Part shown: in pieces, positions 1 to 12,454 of the stretch
Layout: the number at the start of each line of letters is the position of its first letter
Position numbering within the stretch: position 1 is the stretch's first letter
From: Aegilops tauschii subsp. strangulata
Taxonomy: Eukaryota; Streptophyta; Magnoliopsida; Poales; Poaceae
DNA length: 64,000 nt
NCBI RefSeq assembly: GCF_002575655.3
Contig: NC_053037.3
Span: 569,324,880 to 569,388,879 of the forward strand
Direction: 5' to 3'
Made by a program: the position numbers and the translations under genes
Notes under the pieces: model-generated
The model's input: the letters and a program-made list of their open reading frames with translations, nothing else
What the model was told of the DNA's origin: nothing
The model's database searches: none

Positions 1-119
1 CGCACCATCGGGACGGGGATAGAACGTGGGAGACATTATTCCTACTAAGGAACATCGCCGCCGCCACACAGCCCCAACCAAGATACTGCATCTGATAAAC
101 ACGAGAACGGGGTCCTTCC

Positions 120-140
120 GGGGGGGGGGGGGGGGGGGGG
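120..140. repeat. G homopolymer, 21 nt
   Basis: Uninterrupted run of G between a short GC-rich stretch and AT-rich DNA. Homopolymers of this size are often mis-sized in assemblies. No gene is recognisable in 1-300. Confidence 0.9.
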
Positions 141-299
141 CGAGATCCTCTGCACCGGCGGCGGCACCGACGGGAGGAGAAGAGTTCTTCTCCATTTTTT
201 GTTTGGTTTTCTTTTTTCTTCTTTATTTTTCTATTTTTCTCTTATGTTTGTTTTCGTTTTCACTCTACATTTTCATATATGTCAAAAAAAAACTATTCT

Positions 300-930
300 T
301 AGTAAGTGACCAACATTTTTTGTGTACACGTTCAACATTGTCCGGACGCTTATTCATCATTTTTAAATACTTTCTCAACATTTTAAAATACTTTTTCAAC
401 ATTTTATACTTGTTCAACATTTAACGGATACCCCTTCAACATTTTTTAATACTTATTCAACATATTTTAAATAATTGATCAATTTTTTTCCAAATCCATC
501 ATCCAAAAATTTATACACATGATCAAAAAGATTCATCATGTCTTTAATATGTGGTCAACATTCTTTCTATACATATTTAACATTTCTGAAATGCTTGATT
601 GACATTTGAAAATACTTGTCCAACATTTTTTCAAATTGTTGATTAACATTTTTATATACATGATCAACAAAATTCTCCATTTTTTACTACAAGGTCAACA
701 TTTTTATACACATTTAACATTTTTCATATGCTTGATTAACATTTTTCAAATACTGGTTCACCATTTTTTTCAAATGCTTGATGAACATTTTTATATACAT
801 GATCAATATTTTTCAAATACTTGTTCAACACTTTTCAAATAAATTTTCAACATTTTTATTTCAAATGCTTGATTAGCAATTTTCAAATACTTGTTAAACA
901 TGTCTCAAATATATTTTAGAGTATTTTTTA
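300..930. repeat. Degenerate AT-rich minisatellite
   Basis: Variants of TTCAACATTTTTCAAATACT and TGATCAACATTTTTATACAC recur about every 25-35 bases throughout this stretch. The units have diverged and show no coding potential. Open frames here are low-complexity Phe/Ile/Leu strings and were not called. Confidence 0.7.
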
Positions 931-3459
931 ATATATTTATTTAAAATATTTTAAAGTATATAGAAAAGTAAAAACATTAAGCAAAAAAGAAATAAAAAAA
1001 ATATAAAAAAGAGGAAAACGGTATTGTGGCCTCTCTCGCGCCTGGGCCGGCCCAATTTGCCATCCCCTTCTGGAGTGGCAAAGGTGCAGATGGTTGCGGA
1101 TGATGGAGCCGCTATTTGTTGTCGATGACTTGGTGGCGTGTGCGTGTACCATGGCTACCAATCGGAGAGGCTTCCGGCGGGAAATTTGAATTCCAGTCAA
1201 ATGTTTTTCTTTTTTAAGAAAAGAATACGATGCAATTTTTTTTCTTTTTAGGAAACGAACGCGATGCAAATGTGTGCTTCTCCGTTTCAGGCCTTTAGCC
1301 TTGCCGTAAGCTCAAGTTAAATGATTCTTGAAAAGAAATATAAGTTAAATGTCAGCTGGCCATTTGAGTGGTCCATTAGCATGTACTTTTGTTCACTTCT
1401 CAAAATTATATATCCTTAAAACAAAAATAATTATAGAATTTGCTTTAATAAATGAAATATTATATAAAATTAGTAGATCAACAGAAAATGTTTCGTCTAA
1501 CTCATCTAGCTTCTTAGGTTACTTCACGTATACTTCAAAAAATGACTTACACTGATAGTGAAAAGTATTTCATGAAATCATAGAAAAAAAGGTAAAAGAA
1601 TAGTGAAATATAGTTTGCCACGTTCCCGATGCCGGAGTTTGCCGACCAATTGGTAGACGGATGATTTGGTCACAAGAGAGGGTGGTGGGAGGGGGGGGGG
1701 GGGGGTAAGAGGAGTGGGAGGAGGAAAGGTAGGGTACATTAAATTTTTCCATTGGCATGCATGTTTAGCTTCACATGTAAGGATGTACTATCAAATATGC
1801 GTGTGCGTTGCAACGGGAAAGAAAATGTCCACACACCGTAGCGGACGTTCATGTTGCCACTTTTTCCATTCGTCATCATCGTAACTAGCAGGGTGACCCG
1901 CGCAATTGCCGGCTAGATTTCTTATGTAGTATTGTCTTTTTTTTCACATTTAGTTGTTCACATGCTATTTGATAGACATTTCAAATTATTGAAAATAGTG
2001 TAGCAAATAATATCACACAGTACTTATATGATATTGATCTATTTCTTCTTTTACCCCTGTGATAGGATTGCATTATGGATAAATGCTCTATTAAGTAAAT
2101 TAGGTTATTGGTAAGCTGCAATGCGTAATTATCAACTGATCTATAGCTTGTCTCCTACATTCCTGCTTGTCCCTTGATGTCTATATTTTTCACACATTTT
2201 CCAAATTTCTTTTTGTAGTATCTTAAATTTGTCCATTGGCATGTTTAGTGAATTTGTCCATTGGCGTGTTTAGTGAATTAAAAATGTTGACCACACTTGA
2301 AGTTTATGTTCTCTTTGTCCATCACATCAATCGTTATTGGTCACATAAATTAGCACATTAATGTGAATTCAAATATACTTCTATAATATATATATGAAAT
2401 AAAGGAAGAATGCAATTATTTGGTACTACTTCTTTTTTCAATTGACCATTTTGTGTATGTCAGTAGCCTTAGAAGAAAATCTTCGCAACGTTGTTCTTGT
2501 CAATACATTATTTTGATTCATTTGCAATGTTAATTGGACACCAAAGGAGGAAAAACCATTGTGATACTTTTCTTAAATATTTATAGTATTCCGAATCAGG
2601 AATTAAATCTAAATATTGGTATCACATACCTATCCAAACGCGATGTATATTCGTCTCAATGCATATCATTATTGATACATGGCCATTCATCCTTTCTTTG
2701 CGGGCCAACCATCCATTAGTACCATTTATTCATCTAAAATCTTTGAGTGTGGATCTTGCTTACTCTAACTTCATCTATAATATCTGACATTGTGATGCCT
2801 CCTTGGTATGATATGCTCATTTGCATAAATAGCTTATTAGCTCTTATCTGACAACAATATTATCAGGCCCCACATTTTCATTCATTCCATTTTAATGTTT
2901 CATGTTTGTCCTCTTCTGGTTAGTATTTCATGCACACCACGTTATTACCTTCAAAACTATTTTTAAAAGTATTTGTTTATTAACAATGTACATATGAAAT
3001 TAAATCATAAATTAGTGATTTAATTAAAATAATAAACTGCATGAAAGCACATTGTTGATAAATGTTGAGAAACATATAATTACACATGGAGTACGTGTGA
3101 ATATTACCTATATTTTGATTTCATGTTTTCAGCCTTCTTAGACTTGTCTGGTGCCACGACATTGCACGCGTACTGGATGTGCTGTGCCTTCGATCCACCA
3201 GGCTTCATGGACACATACCGGATATATTGTGTCGATTCGCTGCAATCTTGCTTTCGACTTGCCAGGAGTTTTCATACCTGCCATGTGGCATATATTTGTA
3301 TTGACGGTTATATTTCATGCTATGTTATGAATTTTGATCTTTTATTTCGGAAAAAAAGATCAGTTCTTTTTTACTTCTTTTTGCGAATTGTTTGTGCCAG
3401 TGTTCTCACCTTGGGTTGATATTAGTCAAGTGTTTCCTGAGTCTGCGACCATGAAAAAA
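931..3459. other. No gene recognised; old repetitive DNA
   Basis: Mostly AT-rich sequence with a G-rich tract at about 1681-1706. At 1795-1815 and 1886-1915 there are phrases of the type GTGCGTTGCAACGGGAAA and CAGGGTGACCCGCGCAATT, which I associate with the ends of an abundant but poorly classified grass repeat. Its other end may be the TATTATTAGGTATAGATA phrase near 5457-5480. I could not define inverted repeats or a target duplication, so no element is called. Confidence 0.4.
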
Positions 3460-4790
3460 TCAAATCAGAAAGGCCAGTACTCTCGCCGGCGCACCAGCGC
3501 GAGTTTCGGCCGGTCCAACCCGAGCCGCCCGATCTGGACGCGCGAGACCGTCTGATCTATCCCGCATCCCCTTTCGTCATCCTCCGCACAGGGAAAAGGG
3601 GGGAGAAAAAAGCGAGCGCCGCCGCCGCTCGCAGGATCCCGCACGCTAGCCCCTGTTGCCCTCCTTTGGACCCTCGCTGCTTCTGCTTGCCGCCGGCGCT
3701 CGCAGCCTAGCTGCCGCTGGCGAAGCAAAACACCACCCGCCTTCACCGCCACCGGCGAAGCAAAAAATGCCGGTTCCAGCGAAATCGAAAGACGGTTGAA
3801 GCAATTTTTAGGATGGTTCCAGCAAAATCAAAACAAAAACAAAGGGGTGGTAGAAAAACTCCTGATGCTTCGAGCAAGACTCTGGTAGTAGCAAATGGCA
3901 ACTCCTGTAGTAGAAAAAATCCGAGACGGTTGCAGCAAAAAAGAAAGCCATCGCCGCCGTCGACCAACACCGCTGTTGGTGGATGTAGCAAAAATTATCT
4001 TCGGTTCCAGCAAAATCAAAATATGATTGGAGCAAAAAATTTCTTCGTTTCCAGCAAAATCAAAGCATGGTTGTAGCAAAAAATCGACTAGAAAAAAACA
4101 GGCGATGTGACGGAGATGGATGTAGCAAAAATTGACAAAACACCAGTAGTAACAAAACCCAAAACGGTTGTAGCAAAATGGTTCACTGGTTCCATTAAAA
4201 AAACACCATGGTAGCAGATTTGAGGTGAGTGGGGTGGTAGCAAAAACATGGGTTGGTTCCAGCAAATAAAAAACATGGTTGTAGCAAAAATCTTGTTGCG
4301 GCGGTCATGGAGAGGAGCGCAACCAGCTGCGGGCGGCCATGGCGGCGAGCGCTGGTTGCAGCACGCTCCCAGTAAGACGGGGCGCCGGGTTGCAGCTCCG
4401 CCGTAAGTGCGTTGTATCTAGTCACCGTGGTAACACCCGTTGATGGCTGGTGGTAGCTCCATCGATGAGAGGGGTTTTGGGGGTAGGAAGGGGAGGGAGA
4501 ATAAAGTAGTTTAGGGGAGTCTGACGGTGGCGAGGCTCGCCGAGCTAAAGATGTGGTGGCGCGGGTGAGAGACGAGGGCAGGCAGACGAGCTCTGAAGGG
4601 GAAAAGAGAAGGGAGATGAAGAAAAAGCTATGGAGATGGAGATTGTGTGGACGAGCAGTGCTGTTGCCTGCGGATAAGGACGAGCGGTGGACGTGGGACC
4701 GGGACGCGTGGGCGAGCATGAAGGAAACAGAGCGAGCACGGACCGGCCGAAAGTTCCGCCAGCACACCGATCGTAAACGTTTCCCAATCA
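3460..4790. repeat. GC-rich block followed by GTAGCAAAA-type degenerate repeats
   Basis: A GC-rich stretch (3460-3760) leads into about 530 bases (3762-4290) in which GGTTCCAGCAAAATC and GGTTGTAGCAAAA recur at irregular 20-45-base spacing. A second GC-rich region follows (4290-4780). Overlapping frames on both strands result from composition and no protein family is recognised. This resembles the interior of a non-autonomous transposon, but no termini were found. Confidence 0.45.
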
Positions 4791-5480
4791 GAAAACTGAT
4801 GTCGTTGTGGTGTACTTCTTTGTTATTGCACATGCGAGAAATCATATTGTATTTTGTACTACACATGCACGTGACAAAGTTGCATCCACATCTATTAATG
4901 GTCCGTTTTGCTCAAAAAGTATCTAGTAATGGTTCGTGTGGTATGCCGCAGAGTTGCATACACATCTATTAATGGTTCACGTGGTATGCCGCTTCCATAT
5001 GCGTGTGGTATTTTTCCTTGTTTAGGGAAGTTCTATTATTTTCCCTTTGGTAGACGTGCACGTGACCAACTTGTACATATCCATCTATTAAGCCATGTTT
5101 GATTCTGGCACGCCTCCATCTATTTAGGCAAGCTTGATTCTGGTACACTTGCACGTAAATCACGGTATATTCTTTCAGTACAAATCAAGTTGTACTGGAC
5201 TTGTATACATCCATCTATCTAGTCAGGTTCAGTTACGTGGGTTTCTAAAAAATATCAACGCTAATGCATAGGAGCATATAAGACTCTTGACGAAACATGG
5301 CATATCAGGGAATGGTACCCGTTTTTTAGGTAGGAGAGATTACGTAACGCTATGTAGATTTATTTTTAAATCTCAACCGTCAATCTTTATTGTTAACATA
5401 AAATCAACGGATATAAAGGGATGGCGTATGTAGAACTAAGAAAGCTTTCTCCTTTTATTATTAGGTATAGATATAGATAA
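4791..5480. other. No gene recognised; short diverged duplications
   Basis: Phrases such as CATCTATTAATGGTTC and GTGGTATGCCGC are repeated within 4890-5000, so there has been local duplication. Nothing coding is recognisable. Confidence 0.4.
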
Positions 5481-5883
5481 ACTGAGAAACTGTTGGATAA
5501 AAAAATCATCACTGAAATTTGTGACAAATCCTCCATATCATGGTATCGCTCGAAGGCCAACTGAATTGCTCATTTTCGGATATGTCATACATGAAATGTT
5601 CATATTCGATCTACAGACCTCAGCTACAGAAGCCTCATGCTCACTGAATCCATGTTCAGCTACAGAATATAAAATATATGAATTTTTCATAGGCTTTGTA
5701 ATCTATCAACAGCTCCTCTTTGATAGAACCTTCGTCTAAAGCCTTCAGCTCATCTTTGATAGGACTGCAAGATCTATATATGGACTACTGCTCATTGAAT
5801 CCATCTTCATCTAAAGAATATATATGAATTTGTTCGGCGGCTACGTAATCAGTCAACAGCTCATCTTTAGATCCGAGATCTAT
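5481..5883. repeat. 3' flank of the RING gene, also present near 38.8 and 39.4 kb
   Basis: The phrase beginning CTGTTGGATAAAAAAATCATC and the following ~250 bases recur in diverged form at 38855-38960 and 39380-39520, downstream of the broken RING copy. This shows that the duplicated block extends past the coding region. Confidence 0.6.
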
Positions 5884-6594
5884 CTAATCTCCAAATCTAA
5901 AGCCGAAGTAATTCATCACCTCACGCCGGCAAATTGGGCACTTTGGCTCGCGATAGAACCACGGTTTGATGCATGGGGTATGGAAGCACGGCAGCCTGAC
6001 GATCTCCTCGTCACCAGTCTCCAACTCCAAATGGCAAATCGCGCACTCCTGGCCTGGTGCCGCCAGAGTTCCGGCAGTAGCGTCCGCCTCTTTGCAGGCG
6101 CGTATTAGGGCCTGTGGATGACTGTAAACCAGACATACCAGCAGTGAGGGCAGGTGGATGTCGATGTCGAAGCGGAGGACGCCCTCAAGGCCGTCGATCT
6201 GGCGCACGATCTCATCGGCGAAGTCCATTGGCGGGAAATCCTGGCCCCCCCAGTTCCCGGGGGCAAGGTCGTACTCGCCAGTCACCGGCCCGTAGATGAG
6301 GTTGCGGCAGGCTTCGTAGCTGCGGAAGACCGTTGGGTCCGCGACCTCGACGCGGTGGTCGAAGGGCGCCGGGACATCGTTGAAGGAGGCGTGGATGCTC
6401 CACCCTCCTGGCGGGTTGGCCTGGCTCCCGATCTTACGCCTCCCGTGCGACACAAGCACGTCTCCGTGGATGCGCATGGTGCTTGGGAGATCTGCCCGCT
6501 TGCGGTGGACGATAGTGCTCACGGACACTCCCCCACAGCCGAAGACGTGGGTCTCCGTGACCTCTGCCGCGTGCGGCCACGGTGGCACCGCCAT
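5884..6594 (-). CDS. RING-type zinc-finger protein (E3 ubiquitin ligase-like), 236 aa
   Basis: Single-exon frame beginning MAVPPWPHAAEV. No family is recognised for the first ~180 residues. The C-terminal ~50 residues resemble a RING domain: CAICHLELETGDEE, then LPCFHTPCIKPWF, then CPICRREV. RING-H2 proteins normally bind two zinc ions and recruit E2 ubiquitin-conjugating enzymes. Here the central part is short: the usual Cys-x-His-x2-His-x2-Cys spacing is reduced to Cys-x-His-x2-Cys, so one metal ligand appears to be missing. The damaged relative at 39640-40290 is longer at exactly this place, which suggests a small in-frame deletion here. The start was chosen because the broken copy aligns from the equivalent ATG. 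Just upstream lies a TC/C microsatellite. The gene may be expressed but impaired as a ligase. The RING assignment is fairly sure; function is inference. Confidence 0.65.
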   Translation of the reverse strand: MAVPPWPHAAEVTETHVFGCGGVSVSTIVHRKRADLPSTMRIHGDVLVSHGRRKIGSQANPPGGWSIHASFNDVPAPFDHRVEVADPTVFRSYEACRNLIYGPVTGEYDLAPGNWGGQDFPPMDFADEIVRQIDGLEGVLRFDIDIHLPSLLVCLVYSHPQALIRACKEADATAGTLAAPGQECAICHLELETGDEEIVRLPCFHTPCIKPWFYREPKCPICRREVMNYFGFRFGD

Positions 6595-6605
6595 GGCCTA
6601 ATGCG

Positions 6606-6608
<3 letters not shown>

Positions 6609-6674
<66 letters not shown>

Positions 6675-6694
6675 TCTCTCTCTTTCTCTGTCTC
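6609..6694. repeat. (TC)n-(C)n-(TC)n compound microsatellite
   Basis: About 17 TC units, then about 30 C, then more TC units. It lies 15 bases upstream of the RING gene start, where the 5' leader would be, so length change here could affect expression. The broken RING copy lacks it. Confidence 0.9.
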
Positions 6695-6855
6695 AAGCTA
6701 AACGAAATGGATTCTGCTATCTCCCCCCGCACCATGGATTTCTTATAGGCGAAGGAGCTCAGGGATGCCTGAAGAGATATGGCTGAGGTTGAAAACTTCC
6801 CTTTTTTGCTCCCTATAACTAATGTCGGTGAAGACTGGATACAGTTTAGAGACAA

Positions 6856-7104
6856 CTAATGATTTAATATGTTTCCAAGATAGGCAGGCCATCGTAGCTT
6901 GAAGCCTTGAAGCGAGGAGAGACCATAAACGACACCTTCAGTCTCCCCCTCTTCAGTATCTTCAGAAGCGTTCAGCCTATCACCGCGCAACTGCGCCAGC
7001 ACTGCAGAGACATCCACATTGAGTCGGGGTTTGGTCCAGCTCGACTGCGCCATAGCCCGAGCTTCATTTCCCTGCACTGAAACATCGGTTGATTTCCTTG
7101 CCAC
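6856..7104 (-). CDS. Hypothetical protein fragment, 82 aa
   Basis: Open frame beginning MARKSTDVSVQGNEARAM, with mixed non-repetitive composition and an acidic stretch (SEDTEEGETEG). No family recognised. It lies about 260 bases upstream of the RING gene on the same strand. It could be the last exon of a gene fragment whose other exons are absent, since no promoter or splice context is clear. It could also be a chance frame. Confidence 0.25.
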   Translation of the reverse strand: MARKSTDVSVQGNEARAMAQSSWTKPRLNVDVSAVLAQLRGDRLNASEDTEEGETEGVVYGLSSLQGFKLRWPAYLGNILNH

Positions 7105-7245
7105 AGGTAATGCTCGTGTGCCCTATGCGGCATTGGTCTTGTCAGCAGGTCTTCTCAGGTGTATATAGCACTTACTACCAACCTGAGCTCAGTGCATAGC
7201 ACTTACAAGGCAGTGGCCGTTCCTTCCATTCCAGGTTGCATAGCA

Positions 7246-7556
7246 ATTACTGGGAACCTGAAGCAAAGCATCAGGAGGAGGAAGTGCGCACTAGATAGAT
7301 ACCTCATGATGAGAAGGGACAATACCATTTCAACTGTAAAACATGGAATATAAGGTGTCATCTGCTGGAGCTAGGAATGTCAAGTCGGTAAGGAAATCAA
7401 CCGGTAAGAAATTACTGGGAACCTGAAGCAAAGCATCAGGAGGAGGAAGTGCGCACTAGATAGATACCTCATGATGAGAAGGGACATACCATTTCAACCG
7501 TAAAACATGGAATATAAGGTGTCTTCTGCTGGAGCTAGGGATGTCAAGTCGGTAAG
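7246..7556. repeat. Tandem duplication of ~146 bp, period 165
   Basis: The stretch from ATTACTGGGAACCTGAAGC to GTCAAGTCGGTAAG at 7246-7392 is repeated at 7411-7556 with a few substitutions and a one-base indel. It lies in the host island just left of the big CACTA. No coding role seen. Confidence 0.85.
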
Positions 7557-7659
7557 CCAAATAACAAATCATCTCCGTGATATTGTAACGACCATAGTAC
7601 CTGGAGTTGGAGGACAGTTTATGCTTTTGCTCGTCTAATGACAAATGACTGAACGTGTG

Positions 7660-8115
7660 CACTACCGGAACAGGGCTCGATGCCGACAGCCGAATGTATG
7701 CCGACGGCCCCGTCGGCCTACCCCAAGCTATGCCGACAGCTGGGTCCTGGCCGTCGGCGTACAACGGCCGTCGGGCTATCCCGGTCTACGCCGACGGCCC
7801 CCGTCGGCAAAGAATAGCTGTCGGCTTAGACAATACTACGCCTACAGCTGCAGTCAGCATATAGGGGCCGTCGGCATAGATGTGGGCTCGCCGACCACGC
7901 TCGTGACGGGCGGCTAACGGCGTCGGATCTATGCCGACGGCAGAGACGGGCGGCCGTCGGCATAGCTACGGGGGACACGTCATCGATCCAAAGCGCACCG
8001 ACCAAGACCTATGCTGACGAATGCCGTCGGCATAGAGGACACGTCATCGATCCGCGGCGCGCCGTCCACCTGCCCTGGCCGCAGCTATGCCGACGGCTTT
8101 GCCGTCGGCGTATAT
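7660..8115. repeat. Left subterminal repeats of the 20.7-kb CACTA
   Basis: TATGCCGACGGC and its reverse complement GCCGTCGGCATA recur about every 20-40 bases in both orientations. In CACTA elements such motifs are the expected binding sites for the element's accessory protein. Confidence 0.85.
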
Positions 8116-8229
8116 ATATATATATGTTTCGCTTTTTTACATTGCTATATTTTTATGTCTTCTTACATATTATTATTTGACTAACTTACATGTAGCATGT
8201 GTTAATATAAACATACATATACTATTTTT

Positions 8230-8407
8230 CGGTCCTATACGGTGGGTGTGACCCCCCTCATGGACGCCGCCGCTGGCGGCCGGCATCTGGAGTTGGGAAC
8301 AGCCGCATCGGGTCTATACGAAGGGGACATTGCTCCCAAGTATTTATATATATGGGATGACCTACCACAACCGGTTGGTGTGGTGGCATGTCTGAAGAGG
8401 CGGCACG
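8230..8407 (+). repeat. First, partial unit of the CACTA-internal tandem array
   Basis: Matches later units at 16840-19480, for example CGGGTCTATACG and GGTGTGGTGGCATGTCTGAA. It is cut at AGGCGGCACG by the minus-strand retrotransposon and resumes after 15931 with CCACGCGTCTCCGGG. Confidence 0.8.
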
Positions 8408-10090
8408 TGATGTCTACCACACAACCTTCTTCTTGTAGACGTTGTTGGGCCTCCAAGTGCAGAGGTTTGTAGGACAGTAGCAAATTTCCCTCTAGTGGAT
8501 GACCTAAGGTTTATCAATCCGTGCGAGGCGTAGGATGAATATGGTCTCTCTCAAACAACCCTGCAACCAAATAACAAAGAGTCTCTTGTGTCCCCAACAC
8601 ACCCAATACAATGGTAAATTGTATAGGTGCACTAGTTCGGTGAAGAGATGGTGATACAAGTGCAATATGGATGCTAGATATGAGTATTTGTAATCTGAAA
8701 ATATAAAAAAAGCAAGGTAACTAATGATAAAAGTGAGCGTAAACGGTATTGCAATGCTAGGAAACAAGGCCTAGGGTTCATACTTTCACTAGTGCAAGTT
8801 CTCTCAACAATAATAACATAATTGGATCATATAACTATCCCTCAACATGCAACAAAGAGTCACTCCAAAGTCACTGATAGCGGAGAACAAACGAAGAGAT
8901 TATGGTAGGGTACGAAACCACCTCAAAGTTATCCTTTCTGATCGATCTATTCAAGAGTCCGTAGTAAAATAACATGAAGCTATTCTTTCCGTTCGATCTA
9001 TCATAGAGTTCGTACTAGAATAATGCCTTAAGACACAAATCAACCAAAAGCCTAATGTCACCTAGATACTCCAATGCCACCTCAAGTATCCGTGGGTATG
9101 ACGATATGCATCACACAATCTCAGCTTCGTCTATTCAACCAACACAAAGAACTTCAAAGAGTGCCCCAAAGTTTCTACCGGAGAGTCAAGATGAAAACAT
9201 GTGCCAACCCCTATGCATAAGTTCACGAGGTCACGAAACTCGCAAGTTGATCACCAAAACATACATCAAGTGGATCACGTGATATCCCATTGTCACCACA
9301 GATAAGCACATGCAAGACATGCATCAAGTGTTCTCAAATCCTTAAAGACTCAATCCGATAAGATAACTTCAAAGGGAGAACTCAGTCCATTACAAGAGAG
9401 TAGAGGGGGAGAAACATCATAAGATCCAACTATAATAGCAAAGCTCGCGATACATCAAGATCGTGCCAAATCAAGAACACAAGACAGAGAGATCAAACAC
9501 ATAGCTACTGGTACATACCGTCAGTCCCGGGGGTGAACTACTCCCTCCTCGTCATGGAGAGCGCCAGGATGATGAAGATGGCCACCGGTGAGGGATTCCC
9601 CCTCCGGCAGGGTGCCGGAACAGGGTCCCGATTGGTTTTTGGTGGCTACAGAGGATTGCGGCGGCGGAACTTCCGATCTATTCTGTTCCCAGATGTTTTT
9701 AGGATATATGGATATATATAGGCGAAAGAAGTCGGCCAGGGGAGCCACGAGGGGCCCACGAGGGTGGGGGGCGCGCCCAGGGGGGCAGGCGCGCCACCCT
9801 GCCTCGTGGCCACCTCGAAGCTTCCTTGACTTCAACTCCAAGTCTCCTGGATCACGTTCGTTCCAAAAATCACGCTCCCGAAGGTTTCATTCCGTTTGGA
9901 CTCCGTTTGATATTCCTTTTCTGCGAAACACTGAAACAAGGGAAAAAACAGAAACTGGCACTGGGCTCTGGGTTAATAGGTTAGTCCAAAAAATAATATA
10001 GAAGTGTTTAATAAAGCCCATAAACATCCAAAACAGATAATATAATAGCATGAATACTTCATAAATTATAGATACGTTGGAGACGTATCA
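8408..10090 (-). repeat. 3' LTR of the minus-strand retrotransposon
   Basis: Read on the minus strand it begins TGATACGTCTCCAACG and ends GTGGTAGACATCA. It differs from its partner LTR at a number of bases and small indels, so the insertion is not recent. Confidence 0.85.
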
Positions 10091-10104
10091 GCATCCCCAA
10101 GCTT
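10091..10104 (-). other. Polypurine tract candidate
   Basis: On the minus strand AAGCTTGGGGATGC directly abuts the 3' LTR. The same tract precedes the LTR at 54379. This is the expected primer site for plus-strand DNA synthesis. Confidence 0.6.
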
Positions 10105-10574
10105 AATTCCTGTTCGTCCTCGAGTAGGTAAATGATAAAAGAAATAATTTATGAAGTGTGAATGCTAGCAGGTGCATAAGTTTGACCAATGATAATTTCA
10201 ATCACCTTTTCTAGCATCGTTATATATCATAACAGTAGCTCATCTCATAAAGCTTCTCATGATCAAGTAACAAGCTATTCACATATTAAAGTATAGATCA
10301 TAAACTTTGTTGAAAACTAACAAACCGTGTTATCAGTCATCAAACAATTACAATTCATCTTATTTTCAGGAAGAGTCTATGTGAAAGCTTTGATTTAGCA
10401 AACCCCACATACTCAACTATCATATAGTCTTTCACAATTGCTAACACTCACGCGATATTTATGGGTTCAAAGTTTTAATCAGACACAGAGAAAGATAGGG
10501 GCTTATACATTCGCCTCCCATCCTTTTACCTCAAGGGTAATGTCAACAATAATAGCTCATGATGCCTTACATCC

Positions 10575-10577
<3 letters not shown>

Positions 10578-10636
<59 letters not shown>
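10578..10636. repeat. (TA)n microsatellite, ~29 units
   Basis: Pure TA run inside the retrotransposon interior. The open frames around it are artefacts. Confidence 0.95.
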
Positions 10637-10640
<4 letters not shown>

Positions 10641-12454
10641 ATCTTTCCAACACAATGTGCTTGCCAAAGGATAAAATGTAAAAAGGAAAGGTAATGATCA
10701 CCATGACTCTTGCATAAGGTAAAAGACAAGAATAAAAGATAGGCCCTTCGCAGAGGGAAGGAGAGGTTGCCATGCGCTTTTATAGTTGGATGCACAAAAT
10801 CTTAATGCGAGGGAACGTCACTTTATATTGCCACTTGTGATAGGGACCTTTATTATGCAGTCCGTCGCTTTTATTGCTTCCATATCACAAGATCGTATAA
10901 AGCTTATTTTCTCCACACTAAAAGATCATACATATTTAGAGAGCAATTTTTATTGCATGCACCGATGACAACTTATTTGAAGGATCTTACTCAATCCATA
11001 GGTAGGTATGGTGGACTCTCATGGAAATATTGGTTTAAGGGATGTTTGGAAGCACAAGTAGTATCTCTACTTGGTGCGAAGAATTTGGCTAGCATGAGGG
11101 GGAAAGGCAAGCTCAATGTGTTGGGCGATCCATGACAATATACTTTATTTCGAATATAAGAAAACATAACCCATTACCTTGTCTTCCTTGTCCAACATCA
11201 ACCTTTTAGCATGTCATATTTTAATGAGTGCTCACAATTACAAAAGATGTCCAAGATAGTATATTTATCTGTGAAATCTCTCTTCCTTCAATATTCTTTC
11301 ATCAATTGTTCAAGTGACCAATACAATGTTTGCTAACCTTCAAGAAATTTACCACCTCTACTTCTTATATGTAAAGTCATTACTCCCCATGGGATAAGCA
11401 TATGAAACATGTATAATTTCAGATTTATGATATTCAATTCATTCAACCATTTGCTCATAGGATATAAGTGAAGCACATGAGTAAATGACAAACTACCCCA
11501 AAAAGATATAAGTTAAGGTCAATGAGTAGTTAAATAATTATTTAGCTATGTGAAGACTCTCCCAATTAATAATTTATGATCTTAGTATTTTATTCAAACA
11601 GCAAGGAAAGCTAAAGAAAATAAAACGATGCTCCAAGCAAAACACATATCATGTGGTGAATAAAAATATAGCTCCAAGTAAAGTTACCGATGAACGAAGA
11701 CGAAAGAGGGGATGCCATCTAGGGCATCCCCAAGCTTAGGCTCTTGGTTGTCCTTGAATATTACCTTGGGGTGCCTTGGGCATCCCCAAGCTTAGGCTCT
11801 TGCCACTCCTTATTCCTTAGTCCATCGAATCTTTACCCAAATCTTGAAAACTTCACAACACAAAACTTAACAGAAAATCTCGTGAGCTCCGTTAGCGAAA
11901 GAAAACAAAACACCACTTCAAGGTACTGTAATGAACTCATTCTTTATTTGTATTGATGTTAAATCTACTGTATTCCAACTTCTCTATGGTTTATAAACTA
12001 TTTTACTAGCCATAGATTCATCAAAATAAGCAAACAACACACGGAAAACAGAATCTGTCAAAAACAGAACAGTCTGTAGGAATCTGTAACTAACGCAAAC
12101 TTCTGGAACTCAAAGAATTCTACCAAAATAGGACGACCTATATAATTTGTTTACAGATCTACTGCAATAGGAATCATTATTTTATCACTTTCTGGTGATT
12201 TTAAACAATTGTTTTCGTGAACAGAGTTTCTGGAATTTTCAGCAAGATCAAATAACTATCATCCAAGAAGATCCTATAGGTCTTACTTGGCACAGACACT
12301 AATTAAAACGTAAAACCACATCTAACCAGAGGCTATATGATTTATTTATTACTAAACAGAACCAAAAAGCAAGAAACAAAAATAAAATTGGGTTGTCTCC
12401 CAACAAGCGCTAACGTTTAATGCCCCTAGCTAGGCATGATGATTTCAATGATGC

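Noticed and set aside
3828..4866. Overlapping minus-strand ORFs (145 and 223 codons)
   Set aside because: Generated by the GTAGCAAAA repeats and GC-rich DNA; frames are mutually overlapping and match no family.
10577..10674. ORFs with long Ile-Tyr runs
   Set aside because: Translation of a TA microsatellite.
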